From Campylobacterota bacterium (lineage in GTDB: Bacteria; Campylobacterota; Campylobacteria; Campylobacterales; Sulfurovaceae), in NCBI GenBank assembly GCA_003646525.1, contig QMKU01000002.1:1-17328 (forward strand): a stretch of DNA of 17,328 bases, in the 5' to 3' direction. The position numbers and the translations under genes are program-made. Below the pieces are notes generated by a model. That model saw nothing but the letters and a program-made list of their open reading frames with translations, did not search any database and was not told the DNA's origin. Each line of letters opens with the position of its first letter. Positions within the stretch are counted from its first letter, which is position 1. Shown here piece after piece: positions 10,184 through 17,188 of this stretch.

Positions 10184-11078
10184 TTTTAAGCCCCTTTCCT
10201 AGTAGATAAGATTTGGCATTCATAGCTTTTTTGGATGCGGGTTGCAGTCTCATAATTTGGACTGAACCTATCCTGCATCCTATGGTAATACTCTCATTTT
10301 CGATCGATAGAATTTGAGCTTGTTGATGTTCTGTTCTAGTATCAATCAATTTGATTTCAATGAGTTTTAATCCTTCGGATGTAAAAATTCCTGGCCATCC
10401 TTCAAATGCACGATACTTATTGTAGAGCAACAATGCATCATCAAAAATAATCTCTCCATCATCTTTTCGTATCTTCTTGCAGTGTGTCGCTGTTGCCCTA
10501 GTCTGTGGCAATGGATGAATATGCTCAAAGTATCGAATCGTGTCCAATACCAATATACAGGCATCATTACTGAGCTGTCTCGTCAAGCCTTGAAGTCGTA
10601 GCTCTTGAGGGATTTTAAAATAGGTATAACCCAATATTGGTCCACTATCGAGTCCCTCCTCCATACGCATAGAAGTCACACCACTATAAAGATCTCCATT
10701 CAGAAGAGATTGCTGTATAGGACTTGCTCCTCTATATTGTGGCAAAAGAGAGGCATGGAGATTAATACAAGGGGCTATATCCAAAATCGATCGAGGCAAG
10801 AGCTGTCCAAATGCAGCAACAACAATAAAATCAGGTCTTGCCTCTGAAATTTTCCTACTGATTCCCTCTTGACTCAAGCGATCTGGTTGCAAGACTTCAA
10901 TCCCATACTTTTCTGCCAAGATCTTCACAGCTGGTGCTGTCAAAACTTTTTTGCGCCCTACTGGTCTATCTGGCTGAGTCAGAACCAGAGCGACTTCCAT
11001 ATCCTCTGCATCCAACAGTGTTTGCAGTATCATCTGGGCATAATGTGGTGTCCCCATATAGACGATCTTTTTTTTCAC
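10164..11078 (-). CDS. fmt: Methionyl-tRNA formyltransferase
   Basis: 304-residue enzyme that formylates Met-tRNAi with 10-formyl-THF for translation initiation. The Rossmann-type N-terminal domain starts KKKIVYMGTPHYAQMILQTL. The catalytic triad is visible: Asn106 and His108 in INLHASLLPQYRGASPIQ, and Asp144 in EEGLDSGPILG. The loop QPDRPVGRKKVLTAPAVK (35-52) matches the family tRNA-binding insert. The C-terminal OB-fold-like domain (~205-304) is present, so the length is normal. The start codon is a GTG at 11078, 20 nt after the pyk stop, with only a weak purine-rich site ahead. Confidence 0.97.
   Translation of the reverse strand: MKKKIVYMGTPHYAQMILQTLLDAEDMEVALVLTQPDRPVGRKKVLTAPAVKILAEKYGIEVLQPDRLSQEGISRKISEARPDFIVVAAFGQLLPRSILDIAPCINLHASLLPQYRGASPIQQSLLNGDLYSGVTSMRMEEGLDSGPILGYTYFKIPQELRLQGLTRQLSNDACILVLDTIRYFEHIHPLPQTRATATHCKKIRKDDGEIIFDDALLLYNKYRAFEGWPGIFTSEGLKLIEIKLIDTRTEHQQAQILSIENESITIGCRIGSVQIMRLQPASKKAMNAKSYLLGKGLKIGDILI
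10191..10197 (-). promoter_or_regulatory. Ribosome binding site of birA inside fmt
   Basis: AAAGGGG on the minus strand, 7 nt before TTG 10183 and within the last codons of fmt. It supports the TTG start and hence the 20-nt fmt/birA overlap over the internal ATG at residue 8. Confidence 0.55.
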
Positions 11079-11098
11079 ATTATCTCTTTTTCTATTTA

Positions 11099-12574
11099 CT
11101 AGTCAATGGAGTGATCATGGTTTAATTCTTTGTTTCGCTCCAGAAAATACTCTATCTCATATTTACTAATCACTCGTATCAAATTCGTCGATCCAGAGAT
11201 ACCGACAGGATCTCCAGCAGTCAGTATATAGATTTTTTCTTTGTCCAATATTCCTTTTTCAACTCCTTGTTGCATCACTTCACTCATCATATCTCTAAGT
11301 GCTCTCTCCTCGACTGAAAAAGCTGGAACAACACCCCAGACCAATGTCAACAAACGAGCAGTAGAGTCATCATGTGTTACTGCATAGATAGGTATATCGG
11401 GGCGATAACGGGCAAGTTTTTTGGCCGACTGCCCTGATCCTGTTACAGCGATCAAACCTGCCGTGTGCAAGCTTTCAGCAAGTCGCGCTGCCGATTCATC
11501 GATTTTATCAACCTTATCAATCATTTCAAAATTTGAAAACTTATGATAAGGGTAATGTTTCTCAGCACCTTGGATCGTTTTGACCATTGTCTTGACCGTC
11601 AATATTGGATGCTTTCCAATCGCACTCTCTTCAGAGAGCATCACCGCATCCGTTCCATCAAAAACAGCATTGGCAACATCACTGATTTCTGCTCTTGTGG
11701 CAGTCTCCTTGGTTGTCATTGAGAGCATCATTTGTGTCGCAGTGATGACAGGCTTGGATTGACTATTGGCTTTTCTGATCAGCATTTTTTGAATCGCAGG
11801 AACTTCATGGAAAGGAACTTCAATACCCAAATCGCCTCTAGCCACCATAATACCATCACTAACATCAAGAATTTCATCGATATTTTCTACCGCATCAAAT
11901 TTCTCTATCTTGGCAAGCAACTCTACTTTTGCATGATGCTTGTCGATAATCGCTCTCGCTTCTAACATATCTTTTGCAGACTGCACAAAAGAGATAGCCA
12001 TAAAATCAACACCATTCTCTATGCCCCAAAGCATATCTTTTTTGTCTTTTGTTGTCAACACATCGATTCCAAGACTAGTATTTGGGAAATTGACACCTTT
12101 GCGAGAAGAGAGCATACCATCATTCTCTACTCTCACCACAACACTCTCTTGATTTACCTCACTGACAACCGCACGGATAATACCATCATACATATAGATA
12201 TATTCGCCCAGTGAGAGTTGATCGAGGATCTTTGGCTCATTGATGCAAAGAGCATAACGCCCCTCACTGACCTTGTGTCCCAATATCTCTTTTTTCATAA
12301 ATTCGATATGATCACCTGTCTTGAGAATAAAATCCTCTTCAAGCATACAGATTCTGACTTTAGGTCCACTGATATCTTGCAATATTCCAGTCACTAGACC
12401 AGTATTTCCACTAGCTTTTTTAATGCGAGCGAACACTTCCGAATGGTACTCGTGTGTTTCATGACTGAAATTGAGCCGAAAGACATTAACACCTGCACGC
12501 ATAAGTCCTGTGATTGCCTCCAGTGAATCCGAAGCAGGTCCAATAGTTGCTACAATTTTTGTTCTTTTTTTCAT
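11099..12574 (-). CDS. pyk: Pyruvate kinase
   Basis: 491-residue pyruvate kinase (PEP + ADP to pyruvate + ATP). The barrel domain begins RTKIVATIGPASDSLEAITG and carries RLNFSH (33-38). The catalytic lysine is in LLAKIEKFDAVENI (K222, with Glu224), and Asp248 is in VARGDLGIEVPFHEVPAIQK. The usual QMLESM appears as QMMLSM, and MLSGETA as MLSEESA. The B domain (~70-160) and C-terminal allosteric domain (~345-480, e.g. AVTGSGQSAKKLARYRPDIP) are both present. A small AT-rich gap of 55 nt precedes it, with a possible TATAAA (12599-12594, minus) ahead of AAGG and ATG 12574, so it may have its own promoter. In the C. jejuni version of this cluster, as I recall, pyk is elsewhere. Confidence 0.97.
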   Translation of the reverse strand: MKKRTKIVATIGPASDSLEAITGLMRAGVNVFRLNFSHETHEYHSEVFARIKKASGNTGLVTGILQDISGPKVRICMLEEDFILKTGDHIEFMKKEILGHKVSEGRYALCINEPKILDQLSLGEYIYMYDGIIRAVVSEVNQESVVVRVENDGMLSSRKGVNFPNTSLGIDVLTTKDKKDMLWGIENGVDFMAISFVQSAKDMLEARAIIDKHHAKVELLAKIEKFDAVENIDEILDVSDGIMVARGDLGIEVPFHEVPAIQKMLIRKANSQSKPVITATQMMLSMTTKETATRAEISDVANAVFDGTDAVMLSEESAIGKHPILTVKTMVKTIQGAEKHYPYHKFSNFEMIDKVDKIDESAARLAESLHTAGLIAVTGSGQSAKKLARYRPDIPIYAVTHDDSTARLLTLVWGVVPAFSVEERALRDMMSEVMQQGVEKGILDKEKIYILTAGDPVGISGSTNLIRVISKYEIEYFLERNKELNHDHSID

Positions 12575-12629
12575 TTACTACCTTGTTTTTTAATTTATAT
12601 GGATCAGGATCAATGGCGTTAGGAAGCTC

Positions 12630-13418
12630 TTAAGGAATTTTCTCAACCAACCCTTTTCTGAAAAGTGTACCGCCATCGTGAATGCTGTCTAGCAAATAAC
12701 TTTCAGCATCACGCAGATCAAATCCACTCGCCAAGAACATCTCTTTGCCATGCGACATCATAAACTCTGCTGATTGCAATTTAGTTACAATTCCTCCCGT
12801 GGCAAACTCATTGTTAGGAGTATGTTCAGCACAAAGTTCTTCCTCATTTATGTTATGAACAACACGCCGTACTTTTGCATCACTATGGACATTAGGGTCT
12901 TTATCATAATAAGCATCGATATCCGAAAGTATCGCCAGTATCTGGGCATCAAAATAATAAGCCACATGTGCAGAGAGCCTATCATTATCTCCAAAAATTA
13001 ACTCTTCTATACTTACTGTATCATTTTCATTAATGATCGGTACTACGCCATTTCCAAGTAGTGTATCGATAGCACCTTTGGCATGAGCTGTATGCCTACG
13101 CGAATCAAAAACATCTGCACTGAACAAAACTTGAGAGCAGAGTATCCCATATTTAGCAAATTTCTCCTGATACATCCCTAACAAAAAGGGTTGTCCAATA
13201 GCCGCAAGTGCTTGTCTATTTTCCACCATATTTCTATCCAAGTTTAGCTGTGAATAACCTGCTGCAACAGCCCCAGAGCTTACCAAGATCACTTCTTGAC
13301 CAACTGCTTTGAGTTTGGCAATAAGTGCTACTAGTGCCAGCATTCTATCTTTGGCAACAGCACCTTTCTCAGTCAATACATGTGTACCGACCTTGATCAC
13401 AATGCGCTTAGGATTCAT
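12630..13418 (-). CDS. proB: Glutamate 5-kinase, short form without PUA domain
   Basis: 262-residue amino-acid kinase that makes gamma-glutamyl phosphate, the first step of proline synthesis. Motifs in order: [16 protein letters not shown] (6-21), VSSGAVAAG (46-54), NENDTVS (130-136), [18 protein letters not shown] (142-159), [11 protein letters not shown] (165-175) and [16 protein letters not shown] (205-220). It ends directly after the kinase domain. E. coli ProB (367 aa) has an extra C-terminal PUA domain that is missing here; short forms are usual in Campylobacterota. ATG 13418 overlaps the end of obg by 11 nt. Confidence 0.96.
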   Translation of the reverse strand: MNPKRIVIKVGTHVLTEKGAVAKDRMLALVALIAKLKAVGQEVILVSSGAVAAGYSQLNLDRNMVENRQALAAIGQPFLLGMYQEKFAKYGILCSQVLFSADVFDSRRHTAHAKGAIDTLLGNGVVPIINENDTVSIEELIFGDNDRLSAHVAYYFDAQILAILSDIDAYYDKDPNVHSDAKVRRVVHNINEEELCAEHTPNNEFATGGIVTKLQSAEFMMSHGKEMFLASGFDLRDAESYLLDSIHDGGTLFRKGLVEKIP

Positions 13419-14577
13419 CAGCTATACTCTTTTCTGCTTCTATTGTGATGAGTTCTTGAGTATCGCTCTTGAGACTCTTTTTGCCCTCTGCTTTGGCAAA
13501 ATCAGCCAAAGCATACCGAAGGACTTCTGTATTGAACTGCCCCACCGATGAGATAGGAAGTACAAAGCTCGGCTCATTTTCAGGAAACTCATCCCAATCT
13601 TCTCGCTTGAAGCCATAGCCAAGATACCGTTCATTTGCTTTATACTTTTTGAGCTCAGAATTTGCCTTGAGTCCAATATCTTCCAAGAAAGTTTCTGTCA
13701 AGAGATTCACTTCATCCACGCTCAGGGCATCTATTTTGGTAATCACAATTGCATGATTGCGCCCAGCAAGCTCCTCTGAATAGCGTCGCACCTCTTCCTG
13801 TAGGATCTCATATTGATATTTCATCTCTCTATAATTAGTCGCATCTATCATAAAAAGCAGTGTCTTGGTTCGCTCTATATGCTTCAAAAACTCCAGTCCC
13901 AAACCCCTACCGTCGCTGGCTCCCTCAATAATACCAGGGATATCCGCCATCATAAAAGAGTCATATTCTCCTACCATCACTACTCCTAGTTTTGGTGTCA
14001 AGGTAGTAAATTCATAATTGGCAACCTGAGGACGAGCATTGGATAGTGTAGCGATCAGAGTTGATTTCCCCACATTTGGGAAACCGACCAAGCCAACATC
14101 TGCGATCATCTTCATCTCCAGCCGTATCTGTTTGATGATACCAGGCAGTCCAGGCTGTGCATAAGTTGGTCGTTGATTAGTCGAGCTCTTGAAGTGTAGA
14201 TTGCCCAATCCTCCTTTGCCTCCATCAAGAAACTTTAGCTTTTCGCCCTCTTCTAGCAGATCAAGAAGAACTTCATCTGTCTCCATGTCTACCACTTGAG
14301 TTCCAGGAGGTACAACGATAATAGTATCTTTCCCTTTGCGACCAGAGCACTTACGCCCTTCGCCTGGGCGACCATTTTCGGCTTTGATACTATTTCTTCC
14401 ACGCAATGCACTCAGTGTATCTGTATTGTTATCTACCTTGAAAAAGATAGATCCACCACGACCTCCATCACCGCCATCAGGACCACCCTTGATGACAAAT
14501 TTTTCTGTCCAAAACGAAACACATCCTGCTCCGCCTTTGCCCGACGATATCAGGAGCTCTACATTATCCACAAACAT
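13408..14577 (-). CDS. obg: Obg/CgtA family ribosome-associated GTPase
   Basis: 389-residue essential GTPase acting in 50S ribosome maturation and stress response. The Gly-rich Obg fold covers ~1-158 ([35 protein letters not shown]). The G domain follows: G1 GFPNVGKS (165-172), G2 TT in [10 protein letters not shown]3 DIPGIIEGA (212-220), G4 TKID (280-283) where NKxD is usual, and G5 near ISSVG. The segment of ~45 residues between G4 and G5 (through [20 protein letters not shown]) looks longer than in E. coli. ATG 14577 has AAGG 7 nt upstream. It is the first gene of the minus-strand run, and the divergent bat genes lie upstream instead of rplU-rpmA. Confidence 0.97.
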   Translation of the reverse strand: MFVDNVELLISSGKGGAGCVSFWTEKFVIKGGPDGGDGGRGGSIFFKVDNNTDTLSALRGRNSIKAENGRPGEGRKCSGRKGKDTIIVVPPGTQVVDMETDEVLLDLLEEGEKLKFLDGGKGGLGNLHFKSSTNQRPTYAQPGLPGIIKQIRLEMKMIADVGLVGFPNVGKSTLIATLSNARPQVANYEFTTLTPKLGVVMVGEYDSFMMADIPGIIEGASDGRGLGLEFLKHIERTKTLLFMIDATNYREMKYQYEILQEEVRRYSEELAGRNHAIVITKIDALSVDEVNLLTETFLEDIGLKANSELKKYKANERYLGYGFKREDWDEFPENEPSFVLPISSVGQFNTEVLRYALADFAKAEGKKSLKSDTQELITIEAEKSIADES

Positions 14578-14653
14578 ATCTAAACCTTATCATTTATCTC
14601 AGATTATCAAAAAGTCAAAGAAGCCCTTTTCTGTTTAAGAGGACTCCTTGCTG

Positions 14654-14672
14654 TATAATTGAGCGAATTATA
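14654..14672. repeat. Perfect inverted repeat carrying face-to-face -10 boxes
   Basis: TATAATTGAGCGAATTATA: 7-bp arms, 5-bp spacer. The left arm supplies a plus-strand TATAAT (14654-14659) that could drive batA with a ~73-nt leader. The right arm supplies a minus-strand TATAAT (14672-14667) that could drive obg with an ~83-nt leader. The minus-strand box has a T-rich tract ~20-28 nt upstream, the usual look of Campylobacterota sigma70 promoters. Each predicted start falls in or next to the other box, so the promoters should exclude each other. A dimeric repressor site is also possible. Confidence 0.45.
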
Positions 14673-14701
14673 TCCAAAACAAGCCTCAGAAAAAAATCAA
14701 T

Positions 14702-14718
14702 TTGACCTTTATCGTCAA
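14702..14718. promoter_or_regulatory. Inverted repeat TTGAC-N7-GTCAA upstream of batA
   Basis: Two 5-bp arms (14702-14706 and 14714-14718) around CTTTATC. The left arm also resembles a -35 (TTGACC). Symmetry and place between the two candidate batA promoters suggest an operator for a dimeric regulator, but short repeats of this size also occur by chance. Confidence 0.3.
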
Positions 14719-14723
14719 TAATA

Positions 14724-14732
14724 TGGTAAAAT
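14724..14732 (+). promoter_or_regulatory. Extended -10 box just before batA
   Basis: TGGTAAAAT fits TGnTATAAT at five of six -10 bases plus the TG. The expected start of transcription, ~7 nt downstream, is the A of the batA ATG (14739). A TTGACC at 14702-14707 is 19 bp away, too far for an ideal -35 but not needed for an extended -10. If used, the mRNA would be leaderless. Confidence 0.4.
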
Positions 14733-14738
14733 TACCCT

Positions 14739-15647
14739 ATGAATTTTGATTTTGGCTTCATTTTAGCACTACTGTTACTTCTTTTGGCACCATGTTTTCT
14801 ATGGTGTAGAGAGCACTATAGATCCTACTATTTTCCACAGCTTCTGTGGATCAAGAGAGAAAATCCACTCTTTTCTCTCTATCCATGGCTAAAAATCTCA
14901 CTCTTCTCTCTTTTGGTCTTCGCATTGGCAGAACCTTACCTCTACAATAGTACTTCCAATCATAGCAAGCGAGGACGCGACCTCATCTTGGCGATCGATG
15001 CCAGTGGATCGATGGCACAGAGTGGATATGACCTCAAAGATAGCTTCAAAAACAAATATGATACCAATCTGGATATTGCAAAAGCTTTTATAAAGAATCG
15101 ACATGATGACAATATGGGTGCAGTCGTCTTCGGTACTTTTGCCTATACCGCCTCACCCTTAACCTATGATCTCGATGCACTTTCTCATCTGCTTGAGATG
15201 ACAGATGTCGGTGTAGCTGGTGAAAGTACAGCGATCGGTGATGCGATCATGCAGTCGATCCAGACACTTTCATTTGGTCAAGCCAAAAATAAGGCGATCA
15301 TTCTCTTGACGGACGGATACCACAATGCTGGCAAAAATTCTCCTAGGGATACTGTCAAACTTGCCAAAGAGAAGAATATCAAAATCTATACAATCGGTAT
15401 TGGAAAATCGAGTGAATATGATATCGCACTCCTCCAAACAATAGCCCGAGAGAGTGGCGGTCAACACTATAGCGCGACATCTGCAACTGCCCTAAAAAAA
15501 GTCTATGAAACGATTGATAGACTTGAACCTAGTCCCATACGAAGTGAAAACTTCCTCCAGCGAAGAGTACTCAGTGGCTACCCCATGGGGCTTGCTTTTC
15601 TACTGCTTCTTACTTGGGTTATCTGGCAAAGAAGGGGGCAACAATGA
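14739..15647 (+). CDS. batA: BatA-type VWA membrane protein
   Basis: 302-residue membrane protein of the Bat (aerotolerance-type) family. Layout: helix at ~5-22, second helix at ~50-67, a von Willebrand A domain at ~80-262, and a C-terminal helix at ~281-297 ending in basic residues. The metal-binding (MIDAS) residues are all present: DASGS (87-91), Thr164 in GESTAIGDA, and Asp192 in LLTDG. By family topology the VWA domain faces the periplasm. The ATG has no Shine-Dalgarno. The stop overlaps the next start (ATGA). BatA proteins are normally encoded after a MoxR AAA ATPase and a DUF58 protein; here neither precedes it. The exact role of Bat proteins is not settled; links to oxidative stress and envelope assembly are known in Bacteroides and Leptospira. 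Confidence 0.9.
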   Translation: MNFDFGFILALLLLLLAPCFLWCREHYRSYYFPQLLWIKRENPLFSLYPWLKISLFSLLVFALAEPYLYNSTSNHSKRGRDLILAIDASGSMAQSGYDLKDSFKNKYDTNLDIAKAFIKNRHDDNMGAVVFGTFAYTASPLTYDLDALSHLLEMTDVGVAGESTAIGDAIMQSIQTLSFGQAKNKAIILLTDGYHNAGKNSPRDTVKLAKEKNIKIYTIGIGKSSEYDIALLQTIARESGGQHYSATSATALKKVYETIDRLEPSPIRSENFLQRRVLSGYPMGLAFLLLLTWVIWQRRGQQ

Positions 15648-17188
15648 CACTTCTTTATCCACTTTTTATGTGGTTCTTAGTGCCTTTGGCTATTCTTTGG
15701 TATACTCGCACTAACAAACTGATAGATAGCGTCCACCTCATCATCTTGATACTTCTCACACTGGCACTCTCACGCCCTGCACTTGAGAGGCAAGCACTCA
15801 AAGGAGAGATCAAAGCACGAGATATCATCATTGCTTTGGATGTCTCTTATTCGATGCGTGCAGAGGATATTTATCCTGATCGTTATACTTACGCCAAAAA
15901 GACGATCGATCAACTCTTGGTCAATAACCATACAGACAATATCATGCTCATTGCCTTCAGTAGCAATCCTCTCCTACTATCTCCACCGACAACCGATCAT
16001 GCCTTGATATCTCTGGCGATGAAGAGCCTCAACAGAGACAATATACTCACGCGTGGGACTTCACTCCAGAAACTCTTTGAAAAAATAGCAACCCTCCCTA
16101 TGCAGGATAAAACCCTTCTACTCTTGACAGACGGTGGAGACAAAGAAGATCTCCCCATACTACAAAAGATCCTTTTAGAAAATAATATAAACATTATAGT
16201 TTTGGCACTTGGTACCCGCTCAGGAGCTATGATCCAAAAAGAGGATGGCAGTATGCTCAAAAACAGCACAGGTGATCTTGTCATTTCGCGTATCAACCCT
16301 CAGCTCGAAATACTGGCAAAGCAGAGTGGCGGTCACTATATCATCGCACCTTCCACTTCCGAGGTAGCAGCTCAAACACTCCAGACCGAGATAGATGCGA
16401 TGACAATAGCACAGCATAGCATCAGCAAACTACAACAGAGACATACAGAACTCTATCAGATTCCTCTCACACTTGCTCTCCTACTTTTCCTAATCCTGCA
16501 CACACGGGCAAGTCGCTATCTCCTCCTGCTCACTGCACTCTGGGGCAGTCAGACACATGCATCGATCTTAGATCTCTACACCTTGCATCAGGCATACGCA
16601 GCGTATCAATCTGGGGATTACAATGCATCAGAGCGATCACTCAACAAGATACAAACTCCATCGCTACAGAGTCAGATCGCAAAAGCCAATACTTATTACA
16701 AGCAGGGACGCTATGAGAAAGCTACTCTTGCCTATCGGTCGATCCGTAGTAGATCTCCTCGGATCAAACAGATGGTCTACTATAATCTAGGCAACTGCTA
16801 TGCTCAAACCAAAGCATACGACAAAGCGATCAAATATTACAGCAAAGCGTTACAATTGGGTGGAGATGAAGCAAGCCGATACAATCTCAAGCTAGTTGCC
16901 CTCAAGAAGAGTGAAGCCGCCAACAGCCTCAACTTTGCACGCCCACAATCACAGGAAGATCAAGGCAGTAAAAGTCCAGATCAGATGGAGAATGAGGAGG
17001 AGAGTGCTCAGGATCAACAGAGCTCAGGAAGTAGTGGCGGAGGTGGAGGCAGCAACAAAACAAAAAGTGAAAGCAAAAAGAAGCTCCTCTACTCCAGCAA
17101 AGAGGAGACGAAACAAGAACAGCCTCTTAGCTCTAGAGTCTATGATCTCATCAACAAAGGATATATTCATGAAAAAGCACCATGGTAA
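15644..17188 (+). CDS. batB: BatB-BatC fusion: VWA domain plus TPR
   Basis: 514-residue protein. I start at ATG 15644 (overlapping the batA stop, with a GGGGG site before it), not the in-frame ATG 15614 inside batA. Layout: two N-terminal helices (~3-20 and ~29-45) and a VWA domain (~58-255) with MIDAS residues DVSYS (66-70), Thr139 in RGTS and Asp163 in LLTDGG. A helix follows at ~273-286, then a short basic loop TRASR. A second hydrophobic stretch ends in an Ala-x-Ala-like site (YLLLLTALWGSQTHA, 292-306). TPR repeats cover ~310-410, the clearest being VYYNLGNCYAQTKAYDKAI (378-396). A low-complexity acidic, Gln/Ser and Gly tail (~430-480) and a basic tail complete it. The second half equals BatC, so this is a fusion, known in other Proteobacteria. 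The tail overlaps batD by 20 nt. Confidence 0.9.
   Translation: MTLLYPLFMWFLVPLAILWYTRTNKLIDSVHLIILILLTLALSRPALERQALKGEIKARDIIIALDVSYSMRAEDIYPDRYTYAKKTIDQLLVNNHTDNIMLIAFSSNPLLLSPPTTDHALISLAMKSLNRDNILTRGTSLQKLFEKIATLPMQDKTLLLLTDGGDKEDLPILQKILLENNINIIVLALGTRSGAMIQKEDGSMLKNSTGDLVISRINPQLEILAKQSGGHYIIAPSTSEVAAQTLQTEIDAMTIAQHSISKLQQRHTELYQIPLTLALLLFLILHTRASRYLLLLTALWGSQTHASILDLYTLHQAYAAYQSGDYNASERSLNKIQTPSLQSQIAKANTYYKQGRYEKATLAYRSIRSRSPRIKQMVYYNLGNCYAQTKAYDKAIKYYSKALQLGGDEASRYNLKLVALKKSEAANSLNFARPQSQEDQGSKSPDQMENEEESAQDQQSSGSSGGGGGSNKTKSESKKKLLYSSKEETKQEQPLSSRVYDLINKGYIHEKAPW
17156..17161 (+). promoter_or_regulatory. Ribosome binding site of batD inside batB
   Basis: AAAGGA, 7 nt before ATG 17169. 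The later in-frame ATG at 17208 lacks any such site, so this site places the batD start within the end of batB. Confidence 0.6.

Larger units (their letters stand above)
14578..14738. promoter_or_regulatory. Divergent obg / bat intergenic region
   Basis: This 161-bp region separates the two divergent transcription units. It contains a perfect 19-bp inverted repeat with a TATAAT on each strand, a second inverted repeat with 5-bp arms, and an extended -10 abutting batA. The obg side (14578-14653) has an AAGGAG-like site and a short open frame of 9 codons overlapping the obg start, neither of clear meaning. No tRNA or stable terminator hairpin is seen. Confidence 0.7.

Noticed and set aside
12455..12470. 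TGTTTCATGACTGAAA inside pyk, superficially like a parS site.
   Set aside because: It lacks the central CACGTG symmetry and the second half does not match GTGAAACA; it is plain coding sequence.
12601..12612. Tandem GGATCA GGATCA in the proB-pyk gap.
   Set aside because: Only two short copies, no further repeats and no promoter or terminator structure.
14336..14638. Plus-strand open frame rich in Pro opposite the start of obg.
   Set aside because: It is the complement of the Gly-rich Obg fold, and no ribosome site or family match is visible.
15614..15643. A 10-codon N-terminal extension of the batB frame inside batA.
   Set aside because: ATG 15644 has a GGGGG site and overlaps the batA stop; the extension adds no known family sequence.
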